Shown here piece by piece: positions 18,058 through 25,421 of a stretch of DNA of 46,296 nt. Position 1 is the stretch's first letter, and each line of letters starts with the position of its first letter. The notes below the pieces were generated by a model. The model did no database searches. It was not told the origin of the DNA and was given only the letters and a program-made list of their open reading frames with translations. Made by a program: the position numbers and the translations under genes. Source of the DNA: Paenibacillus pabuli NBRC 13638 (GTDB lineage: Bacteria > Bacillota > Bacilli > Paenibacillales > Paenibacillaceae); contig NZ_BCNM01000037.1 of assembly GCF_001514495.1 (NCBI RefSeq), forward strand, positions 1 to 46,296, read 5' to 3'.

Positions 18058-18587
18058 TGTTGCTCCCATTCAAAGTGCACACCGCACAATGGAATGAAAA
18101 TGAATTTGCTTCGTCCCAATTGAATAACATCGTAGGCAGCCAGTTCCACCGGAGAATAGACCGCTTCATTGTTGTGGTATGCGAGGCCTGAAGCATCGCC
18201 GGGCAACAAATAGAAATTCCGCTTTTTGGGATCATACACAATTACCGCGTGATTACGCCGAGAAATAGTGTTATCTCCGAGGATGCGAACATGCATCTCT
18301 TCCGAACGTCCAATAAAGTTCTTTTCAGCCATTATTCGATAATCCTGGCCCATCTGCGGACCCTCGATGCACACCATCCAACCCGTTACCGGTTCAATTC
18401 CTGTCGTTTCGCCCAGGTATGGCATCGTTCTGTCATCTTCTGCCGTACGAGGTGCGCGCGGGATTGCACCCGCTGCCTCACCATTGCTGGCAGCTGGCGA
18501 TTCAACGGCCAGATTGCAATATGGACATGTATTGCCGTGCCGTCTTGTGCTGAACATATGTCCGTTTCCACATCTTGTCAGACTCAT
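18054..18587 (-). CDS. Zinc-ribbon plus FHA-domain protein
   Basis: A 177-residue soluble protein. Residues 1-26 form a small zinc ribbon (CGNGHMFSTRRHGNTCPYC). A flexible linker follows, containing DDRTMPYLGETTG, whose threonines resemble kinase target sites. The C-terminal FHA domain (about 68-170) shows the conserved Gly-Arg (NFIGRSEEMHVRI), Ser and His (NTISRRNHAVIVYD) and an Asn in the late loop (YHNNEAV). FHA domains bind phosphothreonine, and in type VI systems Fha proteins relay the PpkA kinase signal. The stop overlaps the phosphatase start (GTGA). The zinc ribbon fits the double-cysteine pattern found in some kinase-linked FHA proteins of Gram-positives. Likely a phosphorylation-dependent scaffold; substrate unknown. 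Confidence 0.85.
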   Translation of the reverse strand: MSLTRCGNGHMFSTRRHGNTCPYCNLAVESPAASNGEAAGAIPRAPRTAEDDRTMPYLGETTGIEPVTGWMVCIEGPQMGQDYRIMAEKNFIGRSEEMHVRILGDNTISRRNHAVIVYDPKKRNFYLLPGDASGLAYHNNEAVYSPVELAAYDVIQLGRSKFIFIPLCGVHFEWEQQ

Positions 18588-18629
18588 TTCGTTTCATTCC
18601 CCCGTAAGCTTGTATAATGTACGCCAACG

Positions 18630-19175
18630 TTATTTCACCAAAATGCGGGTATTGGCAATATAAATTAAGTCCCCTGCCTCAATCAGACTGGGTTCTTCGA
18701 TTTCCAATTTGGATGCTCTGCTTTGATTTCCTTTACGTACGCCTACTCCACTGGCCGAGTCGATATCCTCGATGAACCATTGACCCGAGGCTTTGTTCAA
18801 TACGGCGTGTTGCGAGCTAATGAGAGATGCATAGGGTGTATCGGAAAGATCAATGTCAGCCTCGCTGTTCTTTGAACTTTTCCCGATCAAAACACTCGTT
18901 TCGCCCTGAATATACCATTCCTTCACACTTGTACCGTCGTCGTCCAGGAGGACGAGTTTCACGACACGCGAAGACAATTTCTTCTTTTCCGCCTTGGCGG
19001 CTGGCATGTATTTAAAATACAGGTATGCTCCTCCAGAGAGGACCACGATAATTCCAGTTACCCACTGGGCACTCATATCCCGGTTAATGATAAATATGTA
19101 ATACAGCACGGCTAACGAAATCATGGCGACGCATGCGTCAAGACCCATCGTCAATACCGACCTTCCTCGTCTCAC
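18630..19175 (-). CDS. Membrane-anchored FHA-domain protein
   Basis: About 181 residues. Two closely spaced membrane segments (ACVAMISLAVLYYIFII and VTGIIVVLSGGAYLYF) are followed by a basic stretch and a cytoplasmic FHA domain: VLIGKSSKNSEADIDLSDTP, then ASLISSQHAVLNKASGQWF and GVGVRKGNQSRASKL. The Gly-Lys in place of Gly-Arg is a conservative change; Ser and His are kept. The best start is GTG at 19173-19175, eight bases after GGAGG; an ATG at 19202 has no ribosome site. It is the likely membrane docking point for the soluble FHA and kinase-phosphorylated proteins and could tether the apparatus to the membrane in the absence of TssJLM. Confidence 0.82.
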   Translation of the reverse strand: MRRGRSVLTMGLDACVAMISLAVLYYIFIINRDMSAQWVTGIIVVLSGGAYLYFKYMPAAKAEKKKLSSRVVKLVLLDDDGTSVKEWYIQGETSVLIGKSSKNSEADIDLSDTPYASLISSQHAVLNKASGQWFIEDIDSASGVGVRKGNQSRASKLEIEEPSLIEAGDLIYIANTRILVK

Positions 19176-19223
19176 TTCCATAACCTCCGCCTGAACCGGC
19201 ATGATCCATAACGAGCTACCGGT

Positions 19224-19685
19224 CTACTTTTTTCGAACTCCGAAATATCGGTCAAACATGGCGGACATATCCATTCCTTTATTGGGACCGGCTTTGCCAC
19301 CGTTTGGACTTTCCTTGCCTTTGGGGTGATAGCCAAAAAATTGTTCAAACTGTTCCTGCATCCGCGATGGATCCGACCATACTTTCTCGGTATTTGCACT
19401 TCCAGACTTCGCATTGCCTTTACTGTATCTGGCTGTATCGGATGCTGATCCCTTCGCTTGACCTGTATTACGTCCAGTGCGAAGCTGCTGATCATAAGCT
19501 GCTCTAAGCTCGGAATTTCCGAGTGTACTGTATGCCTCGTGTACTTGCTTGAAACGCGCTTCTGCCTGTGTATCCCTCCCATTGACATCCGGGTGAAATT
19601 TCTTCGCCAATTGACGATAAGCCTTCTTGATCTGCTCCGGAGAAGCTTCACGTTCTACACCAAGCACGGCATAATAATCTTTCAT
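19224..19685 (-). CDS. DnaJ-domain co-chaperone
   Basis: A 153-residue protein with an N-terminal J domain (DYYAVLGVEREASPEQIKKA) with the HPD motif in KKFHPDVNGRD, needed to stimulate Hsp70 ATPase. The remaining ~85 residues lack the Gly/Phe-zinc-finger organisation of DnaJ and are Gly/Ser/Lys-rich, with a MQEQFEQFFGYHPKGKE segment. It is not housekeeping DnaJ because there is no dnaK-grpE context, and a large Hsp70-like gene lies in the same operon. It follows the tube gene after a hairpin at 19731-19754, so it probably has lower expression than sheath and tube. It likely recruits a specific client, such as sheath, to the Hsp70-like ATPase; the client is inferred. Confidence 0.88.
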   Translation of the reverse strand: MKDYYAVLGVEREASPEQIKKAYRQLAKKFHPDVNGRDTQAEARFKQVHEAYSTLGNSELRAAYDQQLRTGRNTGQAKGSASDTARYSKGNAKSGSANTEKVWSDPSRMQEQFEQFFGYHPKGKESPNGGKAGPNKGMDMSAMFDRYFGVRKK

Positions 19686-19730
19686 GGTATTCTTTCCTGC
19701 CTCCCTGCCGTATTCGGGCGTAAATAAAGA

Positions 19731-19754
19731 TTAAGGGGCACCAGGGCCCCTTAA
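19731..19754 (-). terminator. Hairpin between tube and DnaJ genes, possible attenuator
   Basis: A perfect nine-base stem (TTAAGGGGC and its complement, loop ACCAGG) lies between the tube stop and the DnaJ start and is followed on the leftward strand by a T-rich stretch (TCTTTATTT). A second imperfect hairpin lies just upstream (19766-19800). It likely terminates part of the transcripts, giving high sheath and tube and lower downstream expression. The T-tract is broken, so partial readthrough is expected. Confidence 0.6.
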
Positions 19755-19811
19755 AATGACAGCGTTGTTCTGGACCAATCCTAACTGGCCCAAGACAACA
19801 GTTGTTCCCTT

Positions 19812-20237
19812 TTATACAGGGAAGCCGCCTTCAATTTTAGTGAATTCAGTTTTGTCTTTTTTCTGTTTGATGAACAGGCTGAATTCACCTACGCCTTCGG
19901 TATCGCCGAAACGCTCTGTGTAATCCACAACAAATGCGTTTGGCAAGTAAATTTTGCGAACCACTTGATCCGCTGCAACCACTTCCAGGGTTACTTTGCG
20001 GTAGCAATCCGCTTTTTCAGCAGGCACGAGAGACCACAAAGCAAGTTTCATCGTGTCATCTGCATTGTCACCGTCGGTTGCAGTGATAATTTTGCCGCTG
20101 ATGCGAAGTGTTGCGCCTACATCTGTGGATCTAGCGTTGGAATCATCTGGTGTATCCGTGTCATACACAACTGTACGGATATTATCCATTCCCAATTCGA
20201 TTGTTTCTGCGCCTTCTACTTTCAATACAAAACCCAT
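19812..20237 (-). CDS. Hcp/tail-tube-like protein
   Basis: A small 141-residue protein directly downstream of the sheath gene. The start is the ATG at 20235-20237 behind AAGGAGG (MGFVLKVEGAETIELGM); a longer frame to 20351 is unsupported. It is almost all beta-strand, with VGATLRISGKIITATDG, then MKLALWSLVPAEKADCYRKV and an ending YTERFGDTEGVGEFSLFIKQ typical of tube barrels in which the last strands carry the acidic-aromatic pattern. Related Firmicute proteins are often mislabelled as proteases; no protease motif exists here. Tube rings stack inside the sheath and carry the spike. Its length, fold pattern and adjacency to the sheath gene support the call; direct structural proof would be useful. 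Confidence 0.75.
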   Translation of the reverse strand: MGFVLKVEGAETIELGMDNIRTVVYDTDTPDDSNARSTDVGATLRISGKIITATDGDNADDTMKLALWSLVPAEKADCYRKVTLEVVAADQVVRKIYLPNAFVVDYTERFGDTEGVGEFSLFIKQKKDKTEFTKIEGGFPV

Positions 20238-20419
20238 TAATAAAAACCTCCTTAAGATTAGGAAAAATGTGCCCGGCATGCTCCCCATCTCGGGAGAGGC
20301 ACCGGAATATATGTATAAAGGCAAGACGATGAAGTCTGCCTCTAACACCAAAGTAAATGTCTATAATTCGTTGTTTGAAGAATCAAACATAATAGTCAGA
20401 CTTGTTCCAATGCTAGTCC

Positions 20420-22588
20420 TTACACTTTCATCGCACTGGTGCCTTTAGTAATCATGACCTCCAGGTTCTTCACGTTGCCGTTGAATACCAGGTCAATGTG
20501 GCACATGTTGCTCTTTTCATCGATGATAAAGCTCATATCGTCGCCTTCCTGAATGATCGAATTGATCGACCCTCGAGTTCCCAGCCACCGGCTCTTCTGA
20601 CTGCTCGGATTGTTGCTGAAGAATTTGACGATATTTTCATGCTTGAAATCACCGGTTTGGAAACGGAGCAAGCGTTCAATGTAAGTACTTACAAGTGTTT
20701 TGTACAAGGAATCGAAACCATCTTCGGACATCGCCATGCTTCTTGCTTTGTAGACGGTGATCCGCTTGATGTCGCTATCCTGGATTTGGGCATTTTCCGA
20801 TGAGAAAATAAATCCAAAGTTTTTTCGGTTAATCAAATCCTTGATGGTATTTGTAAATCCGGAAATTTCTTTGGTCATCGTTGTTACAACACGTAAGCTG
20901 TTGTCTCCTGCCTCAATGTCAAAACGCACACCTGGATAATCGCGGTTCACGTTTTTGAAAGCCCCTTTCAGGTATTCCGGACACTGATACGCAGCAACAA
21001 TTCCTGCAGATACATAGGACGCCCCAACATACACGCCTTCAATCCACAATTTCAGAATGTCTTCCTTCTCCTTCGAAAGTTCCACACCATTCTCCGTCTG
21101 AAGCATGCGACTGTCGATAACGACACCCGATTTCTCTTTGGGAATAATCGTGAAGTTTGGAGCACTCGGAATGGCAAACTCGCTGTATTCCTTGCGGGTC
21201 AACACTGAACATTTATCGATATACTTATCAATGCCTGCGGTAGCCATGCTGCTGAACGTGGTTTCTTCCCCGGATTCAAAGCTGAAGAACACCTGCACCT
21301 TGTAATCCTTAACGACTTGCAGGAGCATTGCCAGAGATTCCATGCTGTTTCCGTCTTGTTTAACCACTTTCTCGTTACCACGGAAACGGGCACGGCTGAC
21401 TTTGACTTGGCCTGTATTTTCCAGCTCTACGGAAGGAACGATACCGAACCAGATCGTGTCGGTAAAATCATTCTTCGCGTTGACAGTGTTGAGATATGTT
21501 TCAAGCCGCGGAATATTACTGCTCTTGACGAGCATATCCAGTTTGGCATTGGAGATCAGCATGGAAGGAAGCATGCCTTTGTTTTTAATCGCATATTGGT
21601 CAAAAAACATTTTGACACCCAAAATTTTCTCGACCAGCGGTTTTACCGTTTTCACAAAATCATCCTTGGCGTTTTTGTAAAACTCCAGGTATGTATTGTA
21701 GTTCTGCACTTCTACAGCTGTATCCACTTCAGACTGAACCGCAGGAAGCGGGCAGAATGTGCGGACCACCAGATCCTGTACATACGGCGAAGGTGTCTCG
21801 GAGAGTGAGTCATAATCTTCGGCAAATACTTGCGTCAAATCGGTACTTGTCGCTTCATCAAGAAGCATCAACTCGTTGTTATCACTCTTCGGAGCTTCGA
21901 TAATTTTCAATTCTCCGCTCTCACCAATCGTCAGTTGTCCCACCTGAATCGCTTCAGAGGATGTTTCTTCCTGAGCCCGGCCCAACAACAAACGTGTCTT
22001 GATATCTTCAATGGCGAGTGGCAGCATGGCCATGACATTGTTGTAGTTCCGGCTTGCATCTTCAAACATGACATTCAGCTTATCCCCGATATCCAGCTTC
22101 TTCGGGTCGCCGTCATCCAGCTTCTCATGCTGGCCGTACATGTAATGAATTTCTTTGCGCACCTGCCGAATGTCATCCATAACTTTCTTCGGTGAGATCA
22201 TATCGAGCAGATTTTCAAACTTGAAATCAACGTTCGTAATACCTTGACTGCGCTTGGTATCGATCAGGGTGAACAGCATTCTCAGAAAGTCATTGCTATG
22301 ATCGATCTTGATCTCCGAGATTGCTTCTTCTGGAATACCTTCAGGCTTCTTAAGCGTATACATGACTTTCTGGTTCACCGCGTTGAAAAAGGAGTAGACG
22401 CTAGGTGAGAACTTGTCCAGAAACTCGTCGAAGCTGCGAACAAGCAAGTGCTCGTTAATTTCCTTGATCTTATCGTCACTCAGGCTGTCGATGCCCTTAA
22501 CATCACCGACAATGGTGATCAAGTCCAGCTTCTCGGGATTAATTTCTTCAAAAAGCATCGTTCGGTTCGTTTGATTAATAATGTCCAT
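20420..22588 (-). CDS. Contractile sheath candidate, TssB-TssC-like fusion
   Basis: A protein of 722 residues at the head of the operon. Residues 20-165 resemble TssB/VipA: LITIVGDVKGIDSL corresponds to the early 'lVlgDfsG' strand, HLLVRSFDEFLDKFSPSVYSF to the next element, and VDFKFENLLDMISPKKVMDD to the conserved 'v.L.F.s..DFsPe.v' block. The rest (about 250-722) is TssC-like in size and ends with helical YIERLLRFQTGDFKHENIVK followed by a strand region. In proteobacteria the two proteins are separate. A weak ribosome site (GGCGG) precedes the ATG at 22588; the next gene is the tube. The fusion reading is from motif comparison by eye, so the sheath role is probable rather than shown. No ClpV-binding motif could be identified. 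Confidence 0.65.
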   Translation of the reverse strand: MDIINQTNRTMLFEEINPEKLDLITIVGDVKGIDSLSDDKIKEINEHLLVRSFDEFLDKFSPSVYSFFNAVNQKVMYTLKKPEGIPEEAISEIKIDHSNDFLRMLFTLIDTKRSQGITNVDFKFENLLDMISPKKVMDDIRQVRKEIHYMYGQHEKLDDGDPKKLDIGDKLNVMFEDASRNYNNVMAMLPLAIEDIKTRLLLGRAQEETSSEAIQVGQLTIGESGELKIIEAPKSDNNELMLLDEATSTDLTQVFAEDYDSLSETPSPYVQDLVVRTFCPLPAVQSEVDTAVEVQNYNTYLEFYKNAKDDFVKTVKPLVEKILGVKMFFDQYAIKNKGMLPSMLISNAKLDMLVKSSNIPRLETYLNTVNAKNDFTDTIWFGIVPSVELENTGQVKVSRARFRGNEKVVKQDGNSMESLAMLLQVVKDYKVQVFFSFESGEETTFSSMATAGIDKYIDKCSVLTRKEYSEFAIPSAPNFTIIPKEKSGVVIDSRMLQTENGVELSKEKEDILKLWIEGVYVGASYVSAGIVAAYQCPEYLKGAFKNVNRDYPGVRFDIEAGDNSLRVVTTMTKEISGFTNTIKDLINRKNFGFIFSSENAQIQDSDIKRITVYKARSMAMSEDGFDSLYKTLVSTYIERLLRFQTGDFKHENIVKFFSNNPSSQKSRWLGTRGSINSIIQEGDDMSFIIDEKSNMCHIDLVFNGNVKNLEVMITKGTSAMKV

Positions 22589-22801
22589 TCAGGCAACATC
22601 CGCCAGGATGGTGATCATTCAGGCGAATGCTTCCCCCCCTCCATCAATTTTTGACACTCCGCACGTCTCTATCAGCCTTTGGTCGTAATCTAAGAGAATC
22701 ACTCCTCTCAGGAACACAAGACCAATAGAACGAGCTGTCAACATACGACTGGAACTTATGTACCAGATTATGCCGTTTGCTTTGGAGATTTATGGAATTC
22801 A

Positions 22802-22831
22802 TCTTAATCATCAGCGATATGTTTTGTCAAT
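22802..22831 (-). promoter_or_regulatory. Candidate sigma-A promoter of the injection operon
   Basis: On the leftward strand a -35 TTGACA (complement of 22826-22831), an 18-base spacer and a -10 TAAGAT (complement of 22802-22807) stand about 210 bases before the sheath start. The 576-base gap 22589-23164 otherwise holds an inverted repeat (22841-22884), AT-rich DNA and the start region of the divergent vWA gene; I see no further gene in it. Confidence 0.5.
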
Positions 22832-22840
22832 ATTACCCAC

Positions 22841-22884
22841 TATAGGTCTAAAAGCTCATTTTATGACCTTCTATATACCTATAG
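22841..22884. repeat. 8-base inverted repeat in the divergent promoter region
   Basis: CTATAGGT at 22841-22848 and its exact complement ACCTATAG at 22877-22884 are separated by 28 bases. The pair sits just upstream of the candidate -35 for the sheath operon and between the two divergent genes, as expected for a two-site operator. No known regulator consensus is recognised. Confidence 0.4.
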
Positions 22885-23164
22885 AACTAATTTCTGGAAT
22901 TCGCTTCACTTCTTTACGAATCATGCCGATGATATAGAATATCCTATAATTTGGATGATGTTCAATGATTTAAGACTAGTGGGTTTTTCCCCCTAATCAA
23001 GAGTAAAAATACTTAAAGTATGCGGTGTTGCATTATTCTCAACTAATGAAAACTACGCATAACGGCGTTATATCGTGTATAAGCAAAAGATTTTCAAAAA
23101 AGTTTTGATATTCCCAAAAAATGAACCGAAGTTTTCAAACCAGAAAGGAGATTCGAAGCCTCAC

Positions 23165-25231
23165 ATGATATTAATTAAATGCAAAAAAATACTGCTCTCC
23201 CTATTGCTAATTATCGTTTTACTTCCAGCATGGGACATTGGGAGCGTGTACGCGGGATCCTCTGTCAAGACCCACGCGTATGAGGGGCTAGATGCCATGT
23301 TTGTCCTGGATGTTAGCTACTCCATGAATGAGACTGACAAAGATCGCATTGCCGAAGAAGTTATACATATGTTTATGGATATGAGTAGTGGACCTAAGAC
23401 CCGATTGGGGTTCGTAGCTTATAATGATCAAATTACTTCGTCCGTACCTCTATTGGATATATCATCCTCTGGGGCACGGAATAATCTTCGTAGCCGTGTT
23501 GATGGCTTAAAACGCTCAGGATATACAGATCTTGGACTTGGCTTGCGCCGAGGCGCGAGCCTGCTTGAACAATCCAAGACGGATAAACGTAAGCCTTTTA
23601 TGATTTTGCTCTCTGACGGGGAAACGGATTTGCGTGGTTCTACGGGCAGAACACCAGCTGACTCCTCCAAAGATGTGGACAAGGTTATTGAGATGGCACA
23701 AAAAGCTGATTATCCCATCTATACCGTCGGGCTAAACCGCGATGGTACGGTTAATCCCGCTGAACTGGAGCGAATAGCGCAAGAGACGGGTGGATCTTCC
23801 TTTATTACCGGAAGTGCGGACGACCTGCCGGAGATTTTCAACCGGATTTTTGCAGATCAGATTCAGTCTGTTCTTGTGTCTGTGGCGGCAGTGACAGCAA
23901 CTGGTGCGATGCAGGAGGTAACTGTCGATATTCCCAATTCAAGCATGGCGGATGCCAACATTATCATGCTCTCTGATCATGCTGTCTCTGAAGCTCAGCT
24001 CTATTATCAGTCCAGCAATGTCAGCTTCATCCGGTCTGATAAATATGCTCTAATGAAGATCATTCGTCCGGTCAAAGGACAATTCAAACTGAAATTCAAA
24101 GGCCGCAGCGGGGATCTAGTGAAAATCAACCTGCTCGGTAACTATAACGTGTCTGCGGTTGCAAACATGGCAACAGAGCAGCCAGTTAAGGGGAAAAGTA
24201 TCACATTTGAAGCCTCTTTCTACGATCAGGCCGTGAACCCTAAACCCATTCAGGATTTGAATGTTTACAAGGGACTTGAAGCAGAACTCATTGTGACCCC
24301 ATCTGATGGGAAAACAGAGCGTATCCCTTTGACCAATACAGGCAGCGGATTTATGGGAAAATACACTTTTCCCAAGTCAGATCTATACACATGGGGACTA
24401 CGAATCGACGGTCCTGACTTTTATCGGGAAATCACGCCGGTTGAAGTAGACATTACGAATCAGGCCCCCATAGCAACTGGGAAATCCATGGTGTTATCCA
24501 AAGACAATAGCAATACGGATGTTGACCTAAGCAACTACTTTAAAGATGCCAATAATGATCCATTATCGTATGTCCTCGTAGATGGTGGTAATGAGCGAAA
24601 ACTCGGAGATGCCGTCATTGAAGGCAATATACTGCGTTGGTCTTCGCTTCATACCGGAAGTTCAACCATTAAAGTGACAGCAACGGATTCTGAGGGGGCG
24701 AGTATTACTGCAGACATCCAGCTGCAAATTCATTCTTTACGTGAAAAGGTACTGCTTTATACGGGACTGGGTCTCCTCGCAGCCGGGGGCATCTTCGCCC
24801 TGTACTGGTTTGTGCTGAAACCAAAACCAGTATTCCGCGGAAGACTGGAAGGGTACTTCCTCGCCACTGCGAACGGAGAAGATATCCCCGTGACGAATTG
24901 GCCACTGACTTCATTGGAGCGACGAAAAGTAAGTCTCAGTGAACTATTTAATCGAATGGACGTTGGGGTCAAGGTGCCGGAGTCCGGACGAATCTGGCTG
25001 GAAGCTGGTAAAAAAGAAACGTTATTGGTGCGGCATGACACGAACTGTACTGTCGTCCGAGGACGAACACCCGTGAAGCCCAGACATACAGAAGCTCTAG
25101 AGTACAATGAAAAGTTGTATATTACGTTCGAGGATGGAGTCACGGAGATTGAAATTCGATACAAAGCCATCAAACCAAGTACCAATATCTATGTAGGACA
25201 AAAGAAAGATCTACAGCAGTCCATGGGATAA
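23165..25231 (+). CDS. Secreted, membrane-anchored von Willebrand factor A protein
   Basis: Start chosen at the ATG at 23165 (688 residues), which opens a clear signal peptide (KKILLSLLLIIVLLPAW, cleavage after SVYA); a GTG at 23075 lacks a ribosome site. The vWA domain (about 43-215) has a complete MIDAS: DVSYSMNET, a Thr in GYTDLGLGL and Asp in LLSDGETD. Further out are beta domains, one cadherin-like (SNYFKDANNDPLSYVL). A membrane span at about 531-553 (LYTGLGLLAAGGIFALYWF) leaves ~135 residues inside. It is divergent from the sheath operon and shares its promoter region. Possibly a surface sensor or docking protein for the apparatus; this is inferred from position only. Confidence 0.8.
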   Translation: MILIKCKKILLSLLLIIVLLPAWDIGSVYAGSSVKTHAYEGLDAMFVLDVSYSMNETDKDRIAEEVIHMFMDMSSGPKTRLGFVAYNDQITSSVPLLDISSSGARNNLRSRVDGLKRSGYTDLGLGLRRGASLLEQSKTDKRKPFMILLSDGETDLRGSTGRTPADSSKDVDKVIEMAQKADYPIYTVGLNRDGTVNPAELERIAQETGGSSFITGSADDLPEIFNRIFADQIQSVLVSVAAVTATGAMQEVTVDIPNSSMADANIIMLSDHAVSEAQLYYQSSNVSFIRSDKYALMKIIRPVKGQFKLKFKGRSGDLVKINLLGNYNVSAVANMATEQPVKGKSITFEASFYDQAVNPKPIQDLNVYKGLEAELIVTPSDGKTERIPLTNTGSGFMGKYTFPKSDLYTWGLRIDGPDFYREITPVEVDITNQAPIATGKSMVLSKDNSNTDVDLSNYFKDANNDPLSYVLVDGGNERKLGDAVIEGNILRWSSLHTGSSTIKVTATDSEGASITADIQLQIHSLREKVLLYTGLGLLAAGGIFALYWFVLKPKPVFRGRLEGYFLATANGEDIPVTNWPLTSLERRKVSLSELFNRMDVGVKVPESGRIWLEAGKKETLLVRHDTNCTVVRGRTPVKPRHTEALEYNEKLYITFEDGVTEIEIRYKAIKPSTNIYVGQKKDLQQSMG

Positions 25232-25313
25232 TCGCAGTTTGATAAGAATCATCAACCCGGAATGGCACTATTGTCTAAAACAGATGAACAAAGTAGAGTT
25301 AATCGACCTACAG

Positions 25314-25358
25314 AAGATGATTCCTGTACTGAACACTGAACAGGAATCATCTTTTTTT
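25314..25358 (+). terminator. Rho-independent terminator after the vWA gene
   Basis: A perfect 14-base stem (25314-25327 with 25340-25353), loop of 12 bases, followed by a run of T to 25358. It ends the rightward vWA transcript and may also block leftward readthrough from the oxidoreductase gene that ends at 25422. Confidence 0.85.
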
Positions 25359-25421
25359 ATCCCCTTGTTATCTCTAGTGTTTATGTGTAGTGGCTATAGA
25401 GACTTTCTATTAAACGTCTGT

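Noticed and set aside
1..25231. Simple prophage tail module
   Set aside because: No capsid, terminase, portal, holin or integrase genes occur, and FHA, PP2C and Hsp70 genes do not belong to tail modules. The part left of the window is not visible.
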